From Tubiluchus corallicola (taxonomy: Eukaryota; Priapulida; Priapulimorpha; Priapulimorphida; Tubiluchidae): a stretch of 64,000 bases of DNA. Within the stretch, counting starts at the first letter, position 1. Each line of letters opens with the position of its first letter. The notes under the pieces were generated by a model that saw only the letters and a program-made list of their open reading frames with translations, made no database searches and was not told the origin of the DNA. The stretch is taken from assembly GCA_030141605.1 (NCBI GenBank), contig JAQGDQ010000086.1, positions 553,418 through 617,417 on the forward strand, in the 5' to 3' direction. Shown one piece after another: positions 36,047 through 47,604 of this stretch. The position numbers and the translations under genes were made by a program.

Positions 36047-36714
36047 GACTCCATGAATACATAATGCATGATGCGCGATGCGTAATCCGTAATGCGTACA
36101 CAACAGTTTGTATTTGAACATGTAGAATGTGCAATCCGTAATGTGTGATGCGTGATCCGTATTCATTCGAATGTGATCGCTATCGTCCGAATACGCATCA
36201 CGCAGCAATACGCAGATGGGAAACCGACGTTGCCTAGGTAATTATAGCGAGTTTTCGAGTTTCCGGTGACCATTTTCGATGTTTAGCTTTCTTAAAGTTC
36301 TAGTTAGGTGAGTTTTGGTAGCTTTAGGACCTATTTTTCTCTATTTGAAGTTTTGAGATGTGGAAGAAGATTGTAGTTATGTGATGTGCGTCTAACTGCA
36401 GTTTTTTCACTAACGATGATACGTACCATATTGTTTTCTCCTCTGCAAAATGTTGTGCACCCAAAACCTGTGCTTTCTTTTCCGCTTTGTAGTACAATAA
36501 TAAGCTAATGCCGCAGCTGTAAATATGACGCTTAAATTTCGACAGAGACTTGGTTTCCAAAAATTATTGCTTGAAATTTTCATGAATTGCGACCAAAAAT
36601 GGCGGAAAGACTGCTGTGAACGCGTAGCATGTACGGACACATGGAAACAGTCAATACGCATTACGCATTACGGACACAGATCGCACATTACGCATTATGT
36701 GCACATGGAGTCAT
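36047..36714. mobile_element. PIF/Harbinger-derived element with terminal inverted repeats
   Basis: The ends GACTCCATGAATACATAATG (left) and CATTATGTGCACATGGAGTC (right) are inverted copies, about 55 bp each, built of TAATGCGTA-like subrepeats. The minus strand inside reads KRKRKHRFWVHNILQRRKQY then GTYH, and after a one-base shift SLVKKLQLDAHHITTIFFHI. The order W-V-H-x-x-L-x-x-R...L-V-x-x-L-x-L-D matches the N-terminus of Harbinger transposases. The catalytic domain is absent. Confidence 0.65.
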
Positions 36715-37019
36715 AACTTAACACTGTAATTTACAAGTAAATGTATAACGGCGCAGCCATTTTTGATCCGTAATGTATTAAGTTGTAGGTGGAGATGTAC
36801 AACAGTATAATGCAATTTGTACCATTTATTATTTTTATTTGTGCCCATGCGGTGCAATCAGTTCAAATAAAAACAATTAAGAAAAGCGAAAAAATATGTT
36901 ATAAATTGCAACGTAAATTAATTGACACATTAATCTACGTTTTGACTTTACAATGGAGGCACACCACCAGAATAGGTGGATACGCAGAACTTGTTTGCTT
37001 TTTCTATTGAAAGCAACTT

Positions 37020-37230
<211 letters not shown>

Positions 37231-37319
37231 ATCGAGTTACAATAGATTTTGATTAAAGAGTTTCCCGGCAATATTTTAAAGAGTAGATTGTTTTGTAAAA
37301 CAGTTTAAACTTGGGCCCG

Positions 37320-37620
37320 GCTTTGCCTTAAAAATTCGTTTTGAAATTTTATATCACATACATGGTGTCTTGTGGCACGCAGCACTTGCATTAGCTTCTA
37401 GCTCGGTATAAAATTTAGAAATTTAAACTGCAGAGATTGGTTAGGCGCAGCCTTTTTAAGGGAGGTCGTATGAAACAAGTTTAGATAACATTCCGTAAAG
37501 ATTCAAAATATGTAACATAACTTTGTATGGAAAGTTCTTTGAGATACACCTTAAGAGTTCTATTTTCTTCCATGTTAAGTATGATGAAATGGGATATTCG
37601 TAAACTGGCTAATGTCAGAC
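37320..37620 (-). mobile_element. Dispersed repeat family C, partial inverted copy
   Basis: Contains AACTTTGTATGGAAAGTTCTT, with TTCCATGTTAAG nearby. Inverted, this matches TTCCCATGCAAAGTTGTG at 29,000. Fragmentary. Confidence 0.35.
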
Positions 37621-37799
37621 AGTGAGCTTCAAGCTTTTAGGCTAATATTAAAAATTAGTATATAAAGTTTTTTTACTCTCCTTTATTAATACATGTTTAA
37701 GCATGATTAAAAGCTTTTTTAATTAGTTCTCAAAAATACATCCGCTCTCTTAGGCGATGAATCCAAATCTCAGCGTCAAAGGGTTGTACCAAAACGGAG

Positions 37800-39620
37800 G
37801 TCACCTCGGAAAGAAAGTGCTGTTTTAGAAAGAGCGAAGCCAGTAGTTTTCGAACTAGCGTTTTCTAGTTAAGAGACGGTCCAACATTTCTGATCTAGGA
37901 ATGCTGGTGTTTCCTATTTGTTGTGTAAATAAATTAGTTTAGACGCACTATACGATCATCTTTCTGAGTAAACAAAAACAACATATTTTCATGCCCTCGA
38001 ACTTCAAGGTTTGTAAGGACGAATGCGGGGTTAATTTAAATCAATTTAAAATTAAATGGGGCTTTACAGATATTTTGGTACCATACACAATGTGGTTTTC
38101 AGATAATTTTTGCGGATTGCTACATTTTTTTTGTTTTGAACCAAGGACGTCCTCACTAATCATCGTTTTAAACGGAAATTTCAACTGAATTGGATAAATA
38201 TTTTTGAAGTTGAAAAAGTGTGACGGGCAGACAGAGTGAGTGAGTCACCGAATTTATTCTAGGAGCCCAGATGACGCTCGGAAGTTATATTGATTATTGG
38301 AATTCTATATTGATATTTTGATATTGCATCTTTGTCAATACTTAAGAAGTACGGGCAAGTAACATAATATGCACTGTGCAAAATTTACAGTCAAATTCAA
38401 TTCGAAAATATCTGTATCTAAACTTGCAGCAACCATCACCCTGTACTTAAAACTGATATATGAATCCCGGCCGTGCAAGCGTATGTACGATCAGAAGTGC
38501 AGGAAAAATAAAGCAATATTCGTATGTAGAAAACTCATTCCGAAGTAAATTAATATTTCCTATGTATACATAACTGTACGAAGTATTTAAAGAAAGAGTA
38601 CATAGTTACTTCTCTAGTTTTTTTGTGCAAGTATGTATCTATAGGAAACCCCTCTTATCGCATCATTAACCGTGTAATTGTTTATTGAATAACCTGGTGT
38701 AAAGTCCGAGGCAGGAAATAACTCGTTGGAAAAGACCTGACTACTGTGAAATTTGACGGAGCAAACCTATCTCTAAATTTAGTAAAGACACTGTATACGT
38801 CGGGATAAAGATTCATATGATTAAATATTGAATTGTGTAATATATTATGACGTCTACTAACACTTATATATTTTCATTTACAGATTGAACTTTAGGAAGT
38901 GATAATGTAAATAAGTACATCTTGATGTTTTAACTGATTTGTTTATTGCTTTCATTTACAAATATATACAGGTGACACGGCAATGGATATCAAACACTGA
39001 TATCATCAATACTTTTCGTGAACAAACTTTTTTAAGATAAAAACATTTAGTTTAATGCATTAAACGAAAAATCAAAACAAATTTCAGTCTTGTTCTCAAC
39101 AACATACAAACACACTCAAATAGATATACATACATGCAAACACATATAAGCAAAGACATATACATACAAAGGTAGCAGTGTTGCTCTTATAAGAACTGTA
39201 TAGTAACAATAATTTACCCGCAAAATGCATAAAAGGTCTGATCACATGAAAACGTTTAGTACTCCTAAAGTAATTTTGAATGTATTCTCAAATTTTACAG
39301 TTAACGGAAACATTAAAATAATCGCTTCCACGAAGATACGATGCCAGCCAACACCTCACCATTACTGTACCGTGAAATATTGATATTTATTATTTCATAG
39401 TAACATAATTTTTCTGTCAACTGTCTCTTTGCGCTATTATTGTCGTTAACATGGATACCTCGTTTGCTTACCAGTTAGAATGAAGTCACTGAAACTTCTC
39501 AACTTGAAACAATCTTATAATTCATTGACTGCAAATGGTGCAAACTCTACGGCTTCCCAAATTCAGACAAAAAGAAAAATTAATCAGGAAGGAATTAACA
39601 GATGGAGATGGTCACAATTA
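37800..39620. other. Intergenic DNA, nothing recognised
   Basis: AT-rich sequence without convincing coding frames, RNA genes or tandem repeats. Confidence 0.5.
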
Positions 39621-39627
39621 TTACGAT

Positions 39628-39975
39628 GCGTTCAGACTAGCGAGTTTTCTGTCGCAAGTTTTTTCTCTGATAGCAAACTTGCAAATGTGAACTGGTTTGC
39701 GAGCTACTGTTGGCAGGTTATTGCAAACTTTCCGGCAGCTGAATGAGTTGATTTCCCGTGAGTTATTGCCTAGTGTGAACGCCTCGGCAAGCTGATTTGC
39801 TGTGATTTTCTGTCTAGTGTGAACGCTTCGCCGATAAACACTTGACACTTTTGCGGCAAATAGAGATTTGAGTGTCAGAGAGTAACTGGCAGCAAGTTTT
39901 GCTCGCTAGCTTGAACACGATCGCGAGTTACTTAGTGAGTTAGTTGGCGAGAAAACTCGGTAGTCTGAACGCGCC
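39628..39975. mobile_element. Short MITE with GCGTTCAGAC ends, copy 1
   Basis: The left end GCGTTCAGACTAGCGAGTTT and right end AACTCGGTAGTCTGAACGCG are inverted copies. Internal TAGTGTGAACGC words repeat. A second copy is at 56,081-56,219. No coding frame. Confidence 0.65.
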
Positions 39976-40214
39976 TTAACAACAACAACACTCTTCGTTA
40001 TAAGTTTTCTTGGCTGTGGCTTTCTGTCAACTATTGCTATGAACTTTTTAACCAAAAGATAACAATGACTTTGTATCGCGTTGGTTTCTGGTTCAAATCT
40101 GTTTCGTTCACAATTTTCAATATTTTTAGTTACCTTATTTGCCTGTCAATTATAATCTATACTCTTATATTAATATTCTTGGTATGGGCTTAATTTATAT
40201 ATATATAATTTTCG

Positions 40215-40605
40215 AGGCTACAGCCCGGACGAGGGCACCATTTGCGGCGATCTATATATCAAACGAAAGGTCTCGATCTAGTGTCGTGCCATTGATGGTT
40301 TATTTTTCGAATCGGGCCCACCGGGAGGAACGGGGGGCGAAAAACCTCCAGAAATGGCCCTTTTTCGGGCGTTTTTTGCAAAAGTTATACGGCTGAGATG
40401 TAGAGAACAGGAATGGGCCCAGGGTGGTTCTGAGTACGGATAGATAGCCCGTTCAGCGGTGGGTGTAGTAGGCATATTTAGAATTCGCGAGAGGGCCACG
40501 GGGTCCCGCGACGGGCGTTTTCCCGGACCCAACTCGCGATTTTTTCGAAATTTTGGCCAAACAGCCTGCGGAAAAAACGTTCTAGCGTCGCCCGGTGGGA
40601 CTCTG
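40215..40605. repeat. GC-rich dispersed repeat, copy 1
   Basis: About 390 bp, strikingly GC-rich for this window. Words AAACGAAAGGTCTCGATC, GGCCCACCGGGAGGAAC, GCGAAAAACCTCC and TTTTTTGCAAAAGTTATAC recur inverted and AT-shifted at 59,890-60,060. Function and class unknown. Confidence 0.7.
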
Positions 40606-41049
40606 GTTAGTAATTATTTCTAAGAGATTTGTTTGCGCGTCAATGTAAACATACAATTAAGAAGCGCATTGCAAATAGCGCCATTGCAAATAATGACCTG
40701 TTCTAATGATACCTGGCTTAGTAATTGTTGGTAGCTGTACAGTTGACAAAATCAAGTTCGTCCCCCCACCTAACCCTCCAGTCATGTGACCCAATGACCT
40801 GCTAGTGTTATACGAGAAGATTTCACCGTAAATTTTATTTGAAGAAAAACATCGCAAGATTTTATAAATTCATTACTATGAAAAAAGTCTTAATGTGAAA
40901 AATTTATCTTTCTTTGGAGCTTCAAATTAGATTCTTTTAAATATGACAGATTAACTGCTTTGTTTGGGCGTTGGTTTGTCTATGGATTATAGCATTAAAT
41001 AAATAAATAACTAAATTAATTAATTAATTAATGCATAAGCGAATAAATG

Positions 41050-41435
41050 ATGATTAAATGAGTGAAAAAATAAATGCATGAATAAATGAATGAATGAATG
41101 AATGAATGACCATATGAATGAATGAACGAATGAATGAATGAATGAATGAATGAACGAATGAATGAATGAATGAATAAACTAATAAATGAATGAATGAATG
41201 AATGACTAAATGAATAAATGAACGAATGAATGAATAAATGAATGAATGAATGAATGAATGAATGAATGAATGAATGAATGAATGAATGAATGAATAAATG
41301 AATGAATGAATGAATGAATGAATGAATGAATGAATGAATGAATGAATGAATGAATGAATGAATGAATGAATGAATGAATGAATGAATGAATGAATAAATG
41401 AACTAATGAATGAATGGTGAATGAATGAATGAACG
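41050..41435. repeat. (AATG)n arm of a giant fold-back
   Basis: About 385 bp of ATGA tetranucleotides. The reverse-complement arm follows at 41,518-41,875, with about 80 bp between. Confidence 0.95.
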
Positions 41436-41517
41436 TTTGTTTTCTTAATTAGATCTGCTCATTTACTCATGAGTTTATTCAATCAATCTGTAACTTATTA
41501 TTCATTTTATCAAATCA

Positions 41518-41875
41518 TTAATTAATTAATTAATTCATTAATTAATTAATTAATTAATTAATTCATTCATTCATTCATTCATTCATTCATTCATTCATTC
41601 ATTCATTCATTCATTCATTCATTCATTCAGTCAGTCAGTCAGTCAGTCAGTCAGTCAGTCAGTCAGTCAGTCAGTCAGTCAGTCATTCATTCATTCATTC
41701 ATTCATTCATTCATTCATTCATTCATTCATTCATTCATTCATTCATTCATTCATTCATTCATTCATTCATTCATTCATTCATTCATTCATTCATTCATTC
41801 ATTCATTCATTCATTCATTCATTTATTCATTCTTTCATTCATTCGTTCATTCATTAATTTATTCATTCAATTAAT
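41518..41875. repeat. (ATTC)n arm of the fold-back, with a (CAGT)n insert
   Basis: ATTA then ATTC tetranucleotides, interrupted at about 41,628-41,684 by a pure AGTC block that has no counterpart in the left arm. Confidence 0.95.
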
Positions 41876-42697
41876 CAGCCATTCGTTCTTTTACTCAGTA
41901 AATTGGTGATTAATATCCTTTGATATTTGTTCAGTAACATGCAGTCCTACCCTTTATTATTTTTTTCACTTTCTCTTTCCTGATATTCGTGCTTTTCCCT
42001 CTTTCTTTTTTCTTTTTCTATTCATTCTGATCCTTATTTCATTCATGCTCTATGTGTTCCTTCCCCCACTCGTCTGTTTATTCGCTCTTTATTAAGTCAT
42101 TTGTCAGTGCAATATAGGTAAATGTTGCGGTTTAGCTGTATATAGACGAAATATACTTATCTACGCCAAATGGACAAAACAATGACTGAAGACACAGTTG
42201 GATGAATGAAAAAAAAGAAGCTAGGTTACACAACAGTTAGCCATTTTACACAACTGCGCTAAAACGCGACGCAACCCAATACACAATCGCCGGTCTTTAA
42301 CTCGCCTGCGCTTCGCATTCTGCGTGTCATAAAAACGTTGTTGCTCATGTAAAATTGTCTAACAAGCATCCCACCCAAAAATATTTGAACTTAAACTACT
42401 TTCTTGAACTTGGATATACATTAGAATAACAACAGCTAAGGTGGGATGAATTGGTGACATTTAAAACTGTGGTTATGTGTCAAGTATTTAAATGGTAAAG
42501 GTAATAAAATATCGCCATTTGCAGAGGTTAGCTCCTGCGTAGTGTGTGTGTGTGTGAGATTGGTCCAGTCTTTTTTATGCCACAGCTGGTAAACAACAGG
42601 TATCACTATCTCATTCTTTTGTAAACATTTTTCAGTACTTTAAGATCGTAGTTTAAGCAAATACTGTTAGAGTTGGAAATATCATAGAAAATAAGGA

Positions 42698-42957
42698 TGT
42701 GTCATCCGATAACTTACGTTAATCCGTATCTCATCCGATAACTTACCTTAATCCGTGTCTCATTCAATAACTTACGTTAATCCGTATCTCATTCGATAAC
42801 TTACCTTAATCCGTGTCTCATTCGTTAACTTACATTAATCCGTGTTTCATTCAATAACTTACGTTAATCCGTATCTCATTCGATAACTTACCTTAATCCG
42901 TGTCTCATTCGTTAACTTACATTAATCCGTGTTTCATTCAATAACTTACATTAATTC
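42698..42957. repeat. 29-bp minisatellite with three-unit higher order
   Basis: Nine units of TAACTTACRTTAATCCGT plus TYTCATTCR. Variants G, C, A after TTAC recur in a fixed three-unit (87-bp) order. Confidence 0.9.
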
Positions 42958-43229
42958 GACACCGCTTCATCTTCATAGCAACTAAAACTTAATTTTACTG
43001 TTATACTTGCATTTTATTTTAAATTATTATAATTATATTTTACTAACATGTGAAAAACAAGTGAATTCTCATACAAACTCTATGAGATTACTGTTTCAAT
43101 GTTCGGAACATTTAAACAGGCTTTAAGACGTAAAAGCCAGCGCAGAGTCGGTAGAAAATGCTGCCAATTTTTCCACAAGTTGCCAACTGTTCTTGCAACT
43201 GTTATGGTTCTTGTTGCGTGTTGGGATTA

Positions 43230-43560
43230 TGATTCGTGACTATTGCTGTTGCAGTTGTAGTTATGGCCGTGACCGTGGTTGCGTATATCATTGTCATTGT
43301 TGTTCTTGTTGTTGTCGTTGTTTTTGTTGCTCTAGATGCTGCTGTTGTTGTTATTGTTGCTTTTGATGTTGTTGTCGTTGTTATTGTTGCTCTAGATGTT
43401 GCTGTCGTTGTTATTGTTACTCTTGCTGTTGTTATCGTTATTACTGTTACTCTTGCTGTTGTTATCGTCGTTGTTATTGTTGCTGTTGTAGTTATGACTG
43501 TGACTGCGGTTGAGAATATCACTGTCGCTGCTGTTCTTGCTGTTGCAGTTGTTGTCGTCC
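43230..43560. repeat. Degenerate GTT/GCT trinucleotide tract
   Basis: About 330 bp of imperfect GTT, GCT and ATT trinucleotides, giving spurious valine- or threonine-rich frames. Confidence 0.85.
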
Positions 43561-43617
43561 ACTCGTCATTGCTACTCCGTGTAACTTGCAATATAACACG
43601 CATTTCTTTTTCCCACA

Positions 43618-43795
43618 TAAGGCTTATTTCACATTACATGCGAGTTGAAACTGGGTGTTGGTCACGTGTTGACCGTGAACTGCGACTTTGTGATTGTAGT
43701 TCAAGTGTTCAAACTGAAAAACATGTAATGTGTAATTGTGCAGTAACTGAGAATTTACGCGTTAGACACTTAGGACAGAATTATTGGTGTTGATA
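43618..43795 (+). mobile_element. Non-LTR retrotransposon C-terminal fragment
   Basis: Reads RLISHYMRVETGCWSRVDRE then LRLCDCSSSVQTEKHVMCNC, the same RVETGxWxRVxRExRLCxC...TExHVMxxC segment as at 26,640 but in better frame. Confidence 0.6.
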
Positions 43796-44390
43796 CTTTA
43801 TGGAATTTAGACCCAAAAATTATTTTTTCGAATTAACGCATGATGTATTATCAAAATTTATACACCGAATTGAAACCTTGAACATACTAATTTGTATAAT
43901 GTGTCTATACTTGCACTTTTGTAAGCACGTATCTCGTTTTGATATTAAGTTAAGTTAGATTGTGTGCCTGTTATGCATTTATGTCAATTATTATTATTTT
44001 GCTATGCTATTGTTAGACTTACTAACTCGTGGTCAATAAAATTAACTAAGTAACTATCGCTATTAACGGAACTTCCGGCCTACATGATGCAGTTTATAAA
44101 TATTATTGTAATGTTTATTATATGATGTGGGTTGAATAATAAAAAAGATTTAAAAAAGTGGGCAGTGTCAATATTGATGCGCCTGTCCTTGCTATTAGAC
44201 CAGTCACAGTTGTTACTGTTGGTTTATTGTTATCGTTACTGTTCTATCGTCATCGTTTTTGCTCGGCCTTGAAGATGGTGTTGTTGTTGTCGTTGTGATG
44301 ACGGTGGTGGTGGTTATTGTGGTTGTTGTTGTGGTTGTTGCAATAAACTGATATTTTCAGCATATCTTTCAAACACTCGTTTCTTTTCAG

Positions 44391-46498
44391 CAAGAAATAT
44401 GCTCGTCGCAAGCTTGATACTTCTTTGGAATTTTGCCGTCATTGAAGCTCAAATTGATCCTCTCAACTTCAATGCTGTATCTTACGGGGCTCCTTACTAC
44501 GGCAATAAGAACTATGCTAACGTTGATCCTGTAAACAACAACGGTTTTTTTCGAGTTCTCTCTGCAGTTGCACCCAGAGAAGTTATGAGCAATGACATCA
44601 ACCTTGCAGCCATTGATGCTCAAGAGCGGCGATTGAGATCTCAACAAAGAAGTCCATTCTTTGACCGAAATTTGCCTGTTCTTCGTACGTTCCATCCAAT
44701 ACCGGTGTCACCTAACAATGTTCTACCAGTGCCTGCCTCATCAGAAGACCCGACATCACCAGGAATAAGGAAGGCAGCTAACGACCAGGATTGCCCCCTT
44801 TGTGTTGTATCAATCTTAAACAAGGAAAAGGAACAATTAGGTGATGCACTTGCTTCGCCAGAGGCTGATGTTAATGCATCTAATACTGCTTCAATTCCAG
44901 AAGATTCCTTACAACTTTTAAACAATACCAACTCATTGGGGAGCAACAATACTACAGTACCTGTTGTGAAAGCACAAGAAGATAAGAAAACGCAGTTCAA
45001 ATCCACACTTCTTGAGCAAACGGGAAGAAGACCATCCCCTACTGGAGTTGTGTGGGGTGATCGACGCAACATCTGGAGTTATCCTAAAAGATCTTATCCT
45101 AGCAGTATTTATGGCAACTCGTATCCTTTTGGTGGTATACAACTTGGACCATTCATTAGAAGAGTTAACAGTTTTCCAAGCGAAGTTTTTTCAACGATAC
45201 CAACGCTCAATGAACCTTTTCCACCTATTATTCGAAACAACAATTTCCTTAATGATGACTTTCGGGGTTCTTTGAACATTCCTGTGAACTCATTTGGCAC
45301 TGGAAGTGTAGCTCCGCAGAGGAATATTAGATCAACCATGAATATGGTCCCGCAGACAAATGTGATGTCAAATGTACTGAGACAACCTTCACCTACCATC
45401 TTTCCAGGCATTACTAATCGAAATAGTGGAACGCAAAGAAACATGGCTACTATCATGCCCAGATCTAGTAATAAGGGCTTTGGCATTTTGTCAGACGACT
45501 ACATTCCACAGAATACCAGCCCATATCGGCAAACCTACTCAGTTTTTAACAACCCATTTTATCCAAATAGGCTCTTGTATGATGCGCCAAGTAACTACTT
45601 TTATCCAAGAGTCAACAACTTTACTCCAAGTAGGACGTTCACTCCCTTTTCAGCTATCCCTAGCAGGCGAGACTCTCTTTCTAATGTCCTTCCCAGAAGC
45701 AATTTCAGAGATAATTTTCTCTTTCCAACAAACTCACCTTCTCGTGGTCCGACAGCACTTCCAATGATGAACCAAGCTAATCAAATGAATCAAATGACAC
45801 AGCTGGGCCAAGTGGTTAGCCCTGCAGTAAGGACACAGGTACCACAATTTCGAGGAGCTATTGGTCCTCCTATAAGGAGCCAGCTTCCACGTTTAAGGCG
45901 TGTTAACAGTTTGATGGGCTTAGATGACTTTGGCAATAAATACATCAATATTGAAGCATTTGATTTCAATGAGTGGTTGAGAGAAGCTGAAGAACTTTCA
46001 AGAACTAAACCTCGACGTAATGTGGCTGAGAATTCGTTAAGCACGAATGAGATTCTTCCAGCAACAATTGATACAGATTCTGAGGCAGTGCTATCAGCTC
46101 TTGCTGATGAAGGAGAGGCATCAGATGTTGATGCAATGGAAATAAGAGTTCAGCCAATAGGATCACGCCGGCGGTCTGGAAGGTTCAAGATCTACGACTC
46201 TGGTTCAGAGCTGCGGCAATTCTCTGGATCTGGGTTGCAATTTGAAAATCCCCCAAGTCCACTCAATGCTATAGTCTTAGAAAGATATCACCCAAAAGTA
46301 TCAAACCCAGCATACTATGATGGCCTGAGGATGTCTAATCCCAGACACATACAATTACCAAACACAGAGAGCATATTAATTCACTTTGAGAAACCTACTC
46401 GTATACAGACAAATGACTTAGCGAACTTGAAAAATGATGGCATAGGATCAATGTTGGGGGAGAAGAATGTGTATACGCCACGATTGCCAGACATGTAA
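44391..46498 (+). CDS. Secreted 699-residue protein of unknown family
   Basis: The coding sequence is one exon, 44399-46498. Acceptor TTTCTTTTCAG ends 8 nt before the ATG, so a 5' UTR exon probably lies upstream. Residues 1-17 (MLVASLILLWNFAVIEA) form a signal peptide. The rest is low in hydrophobicity and rich in N, S, P, R and F. It has only two cysteines (CPLC, near residue 138), several N-x-S/T sites, an acidic stretch near 560-580, SGSG near residue 610, and many dibasic sites; RRVNS occurs twice. No domain was recognised. Extracellular matrix or biomineral protein, or a processed precursor, are both possible; neither is shown. Confidence 0.85.
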
Positions 46499-46553
46499 CT
46501 TCTTTAACATTGTTGTCCGGAACAACATTTACTGCTCAGGTTTCGTTTGGCCT

Positions 46554-46559
46554 AATAAA
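46554..46559 (+). terminator. Poly(A) signal AATAAA of the secreted-protein gene
   Basis: AATAAA 56 nt after the stop codon, the first in the expected range. Confidence 0.6.
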
Positions 46560-46619
46560 TTCAGTACACTATCACTTTTAATAATTATAGCAGGTTTGTC
46601 AGGTAGTGTAGGACGTTAA

Positions 46620-47460
46620 TTTTATAACCTATACATCCATTCATTCATGATTTCACTTATAGTAATGTTAAAAATAGTTTCGACACATCATTTTTGCAAA
46701 GTTTATTTCATGGTCGAATTCTTTCTTGTTCTTTCTTTCATTCGTGGCTTGCTGTTATCCATTTCCTATTCAGTCAAATAATCATCCGTTAAGTTAAGGA
46801 TTCCGGTATAAATAAGTTTACCTACATAGAGCGAGATGACTTATTTTATTATTTTTTGAACATAAAACATTTTTACACTAAAGATATATTTAATAAAAGT
46901 AATCGGTAAATGAGTTAATGTGATTGCGTTCTTGTTTTCTTTTTTTGAAATTCATTAATTATTTTCCTAGCATATCTTCTTAAACCATCAAGCAAAAACT
47001 AATTAGCATCACCTTGATTGTCGACGTCAGTGTCTTTATGATCCTTATCATCATAGTCGTCATCAGAATATTGGAAAAGGAGAGTTTTAAAAATGCAGCT
47101 GAGGAGTTACAGTTTAAATTAAAATTAACTTTATTATTATTACGCAGCCAGTTAATGATCAGCATTAAATAATGTCGCATCAGAAACAGTGAAACGTATA
47201 GTCAGTTACTGTTGATAGCAAACCTATTAACTTTTTCAAACATCAGTGATATGCAACAGCCATGGTCGTAGATAAACGGCATGTTTTTCCGATTTTGGTT
47301 GATACGAGAGAGAAGGGAAGATTGCGTTGAAAGATAGTCCGTATTGTTAAATTCCCTTTATAAGAAACGCGCAAATTCCAAGCTGTAGCAGACACCCAGA
47401 CAGCTGAAAATGTCCATGTTGTTGTATTAAAATTATACGTATAGTTTGCTGAAGCAAAAC
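46620..47460. other. Spacer between the secreted-protein gene and the aquaporin
   Basis: AT-rich, no coding frame or repeat recognised. It should include the aquaporin promoter at its right end. Confidence 0.5.
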
Positions 47461-47465
47461 TGAAA

Positions 47466-47474
47466 TATATAAAG
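47466..47474 (+). promoter_or_regulatory. TATA box of the aquaporin gene
   Basis: TATATAAAG lies 131 bp upstream of the chosen ATG. A start site near 47,497 would give a leader of about 110 nt. Confidence 0.55.
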
Positions 47475-47604
47475 GGGTAGAAACGTGACTCTATTTAAAT
47501 CTCAAAACGAACGAGCAGCAAGCTTTTTGCCTCGCGTGGTTTTCACAAATTTATCTTTCTGTATGAAGGTACTGATAGGGTTAAGTTTGATAGCCAATAA
47601 GACG

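Noticed and set aside
39480-39848. Plus- and minus-strand frames of 75-88 codons
   Set aside because: They run across a MITE with inverted ends and do not resemble a protein family.
40139-40532. Overlapping frames of about 85 codons on both strands
   Set aside because: They fall in the GC-rich dispersed repeat, whose second copy does not keep the frame.
44641-46044. Minus-strand and alternative frames inside the 699-codon gene
   Set aside because: Shadow frames; the plus-strand frame has the signal peptide, the splice acceptor and the poly(A) signal.
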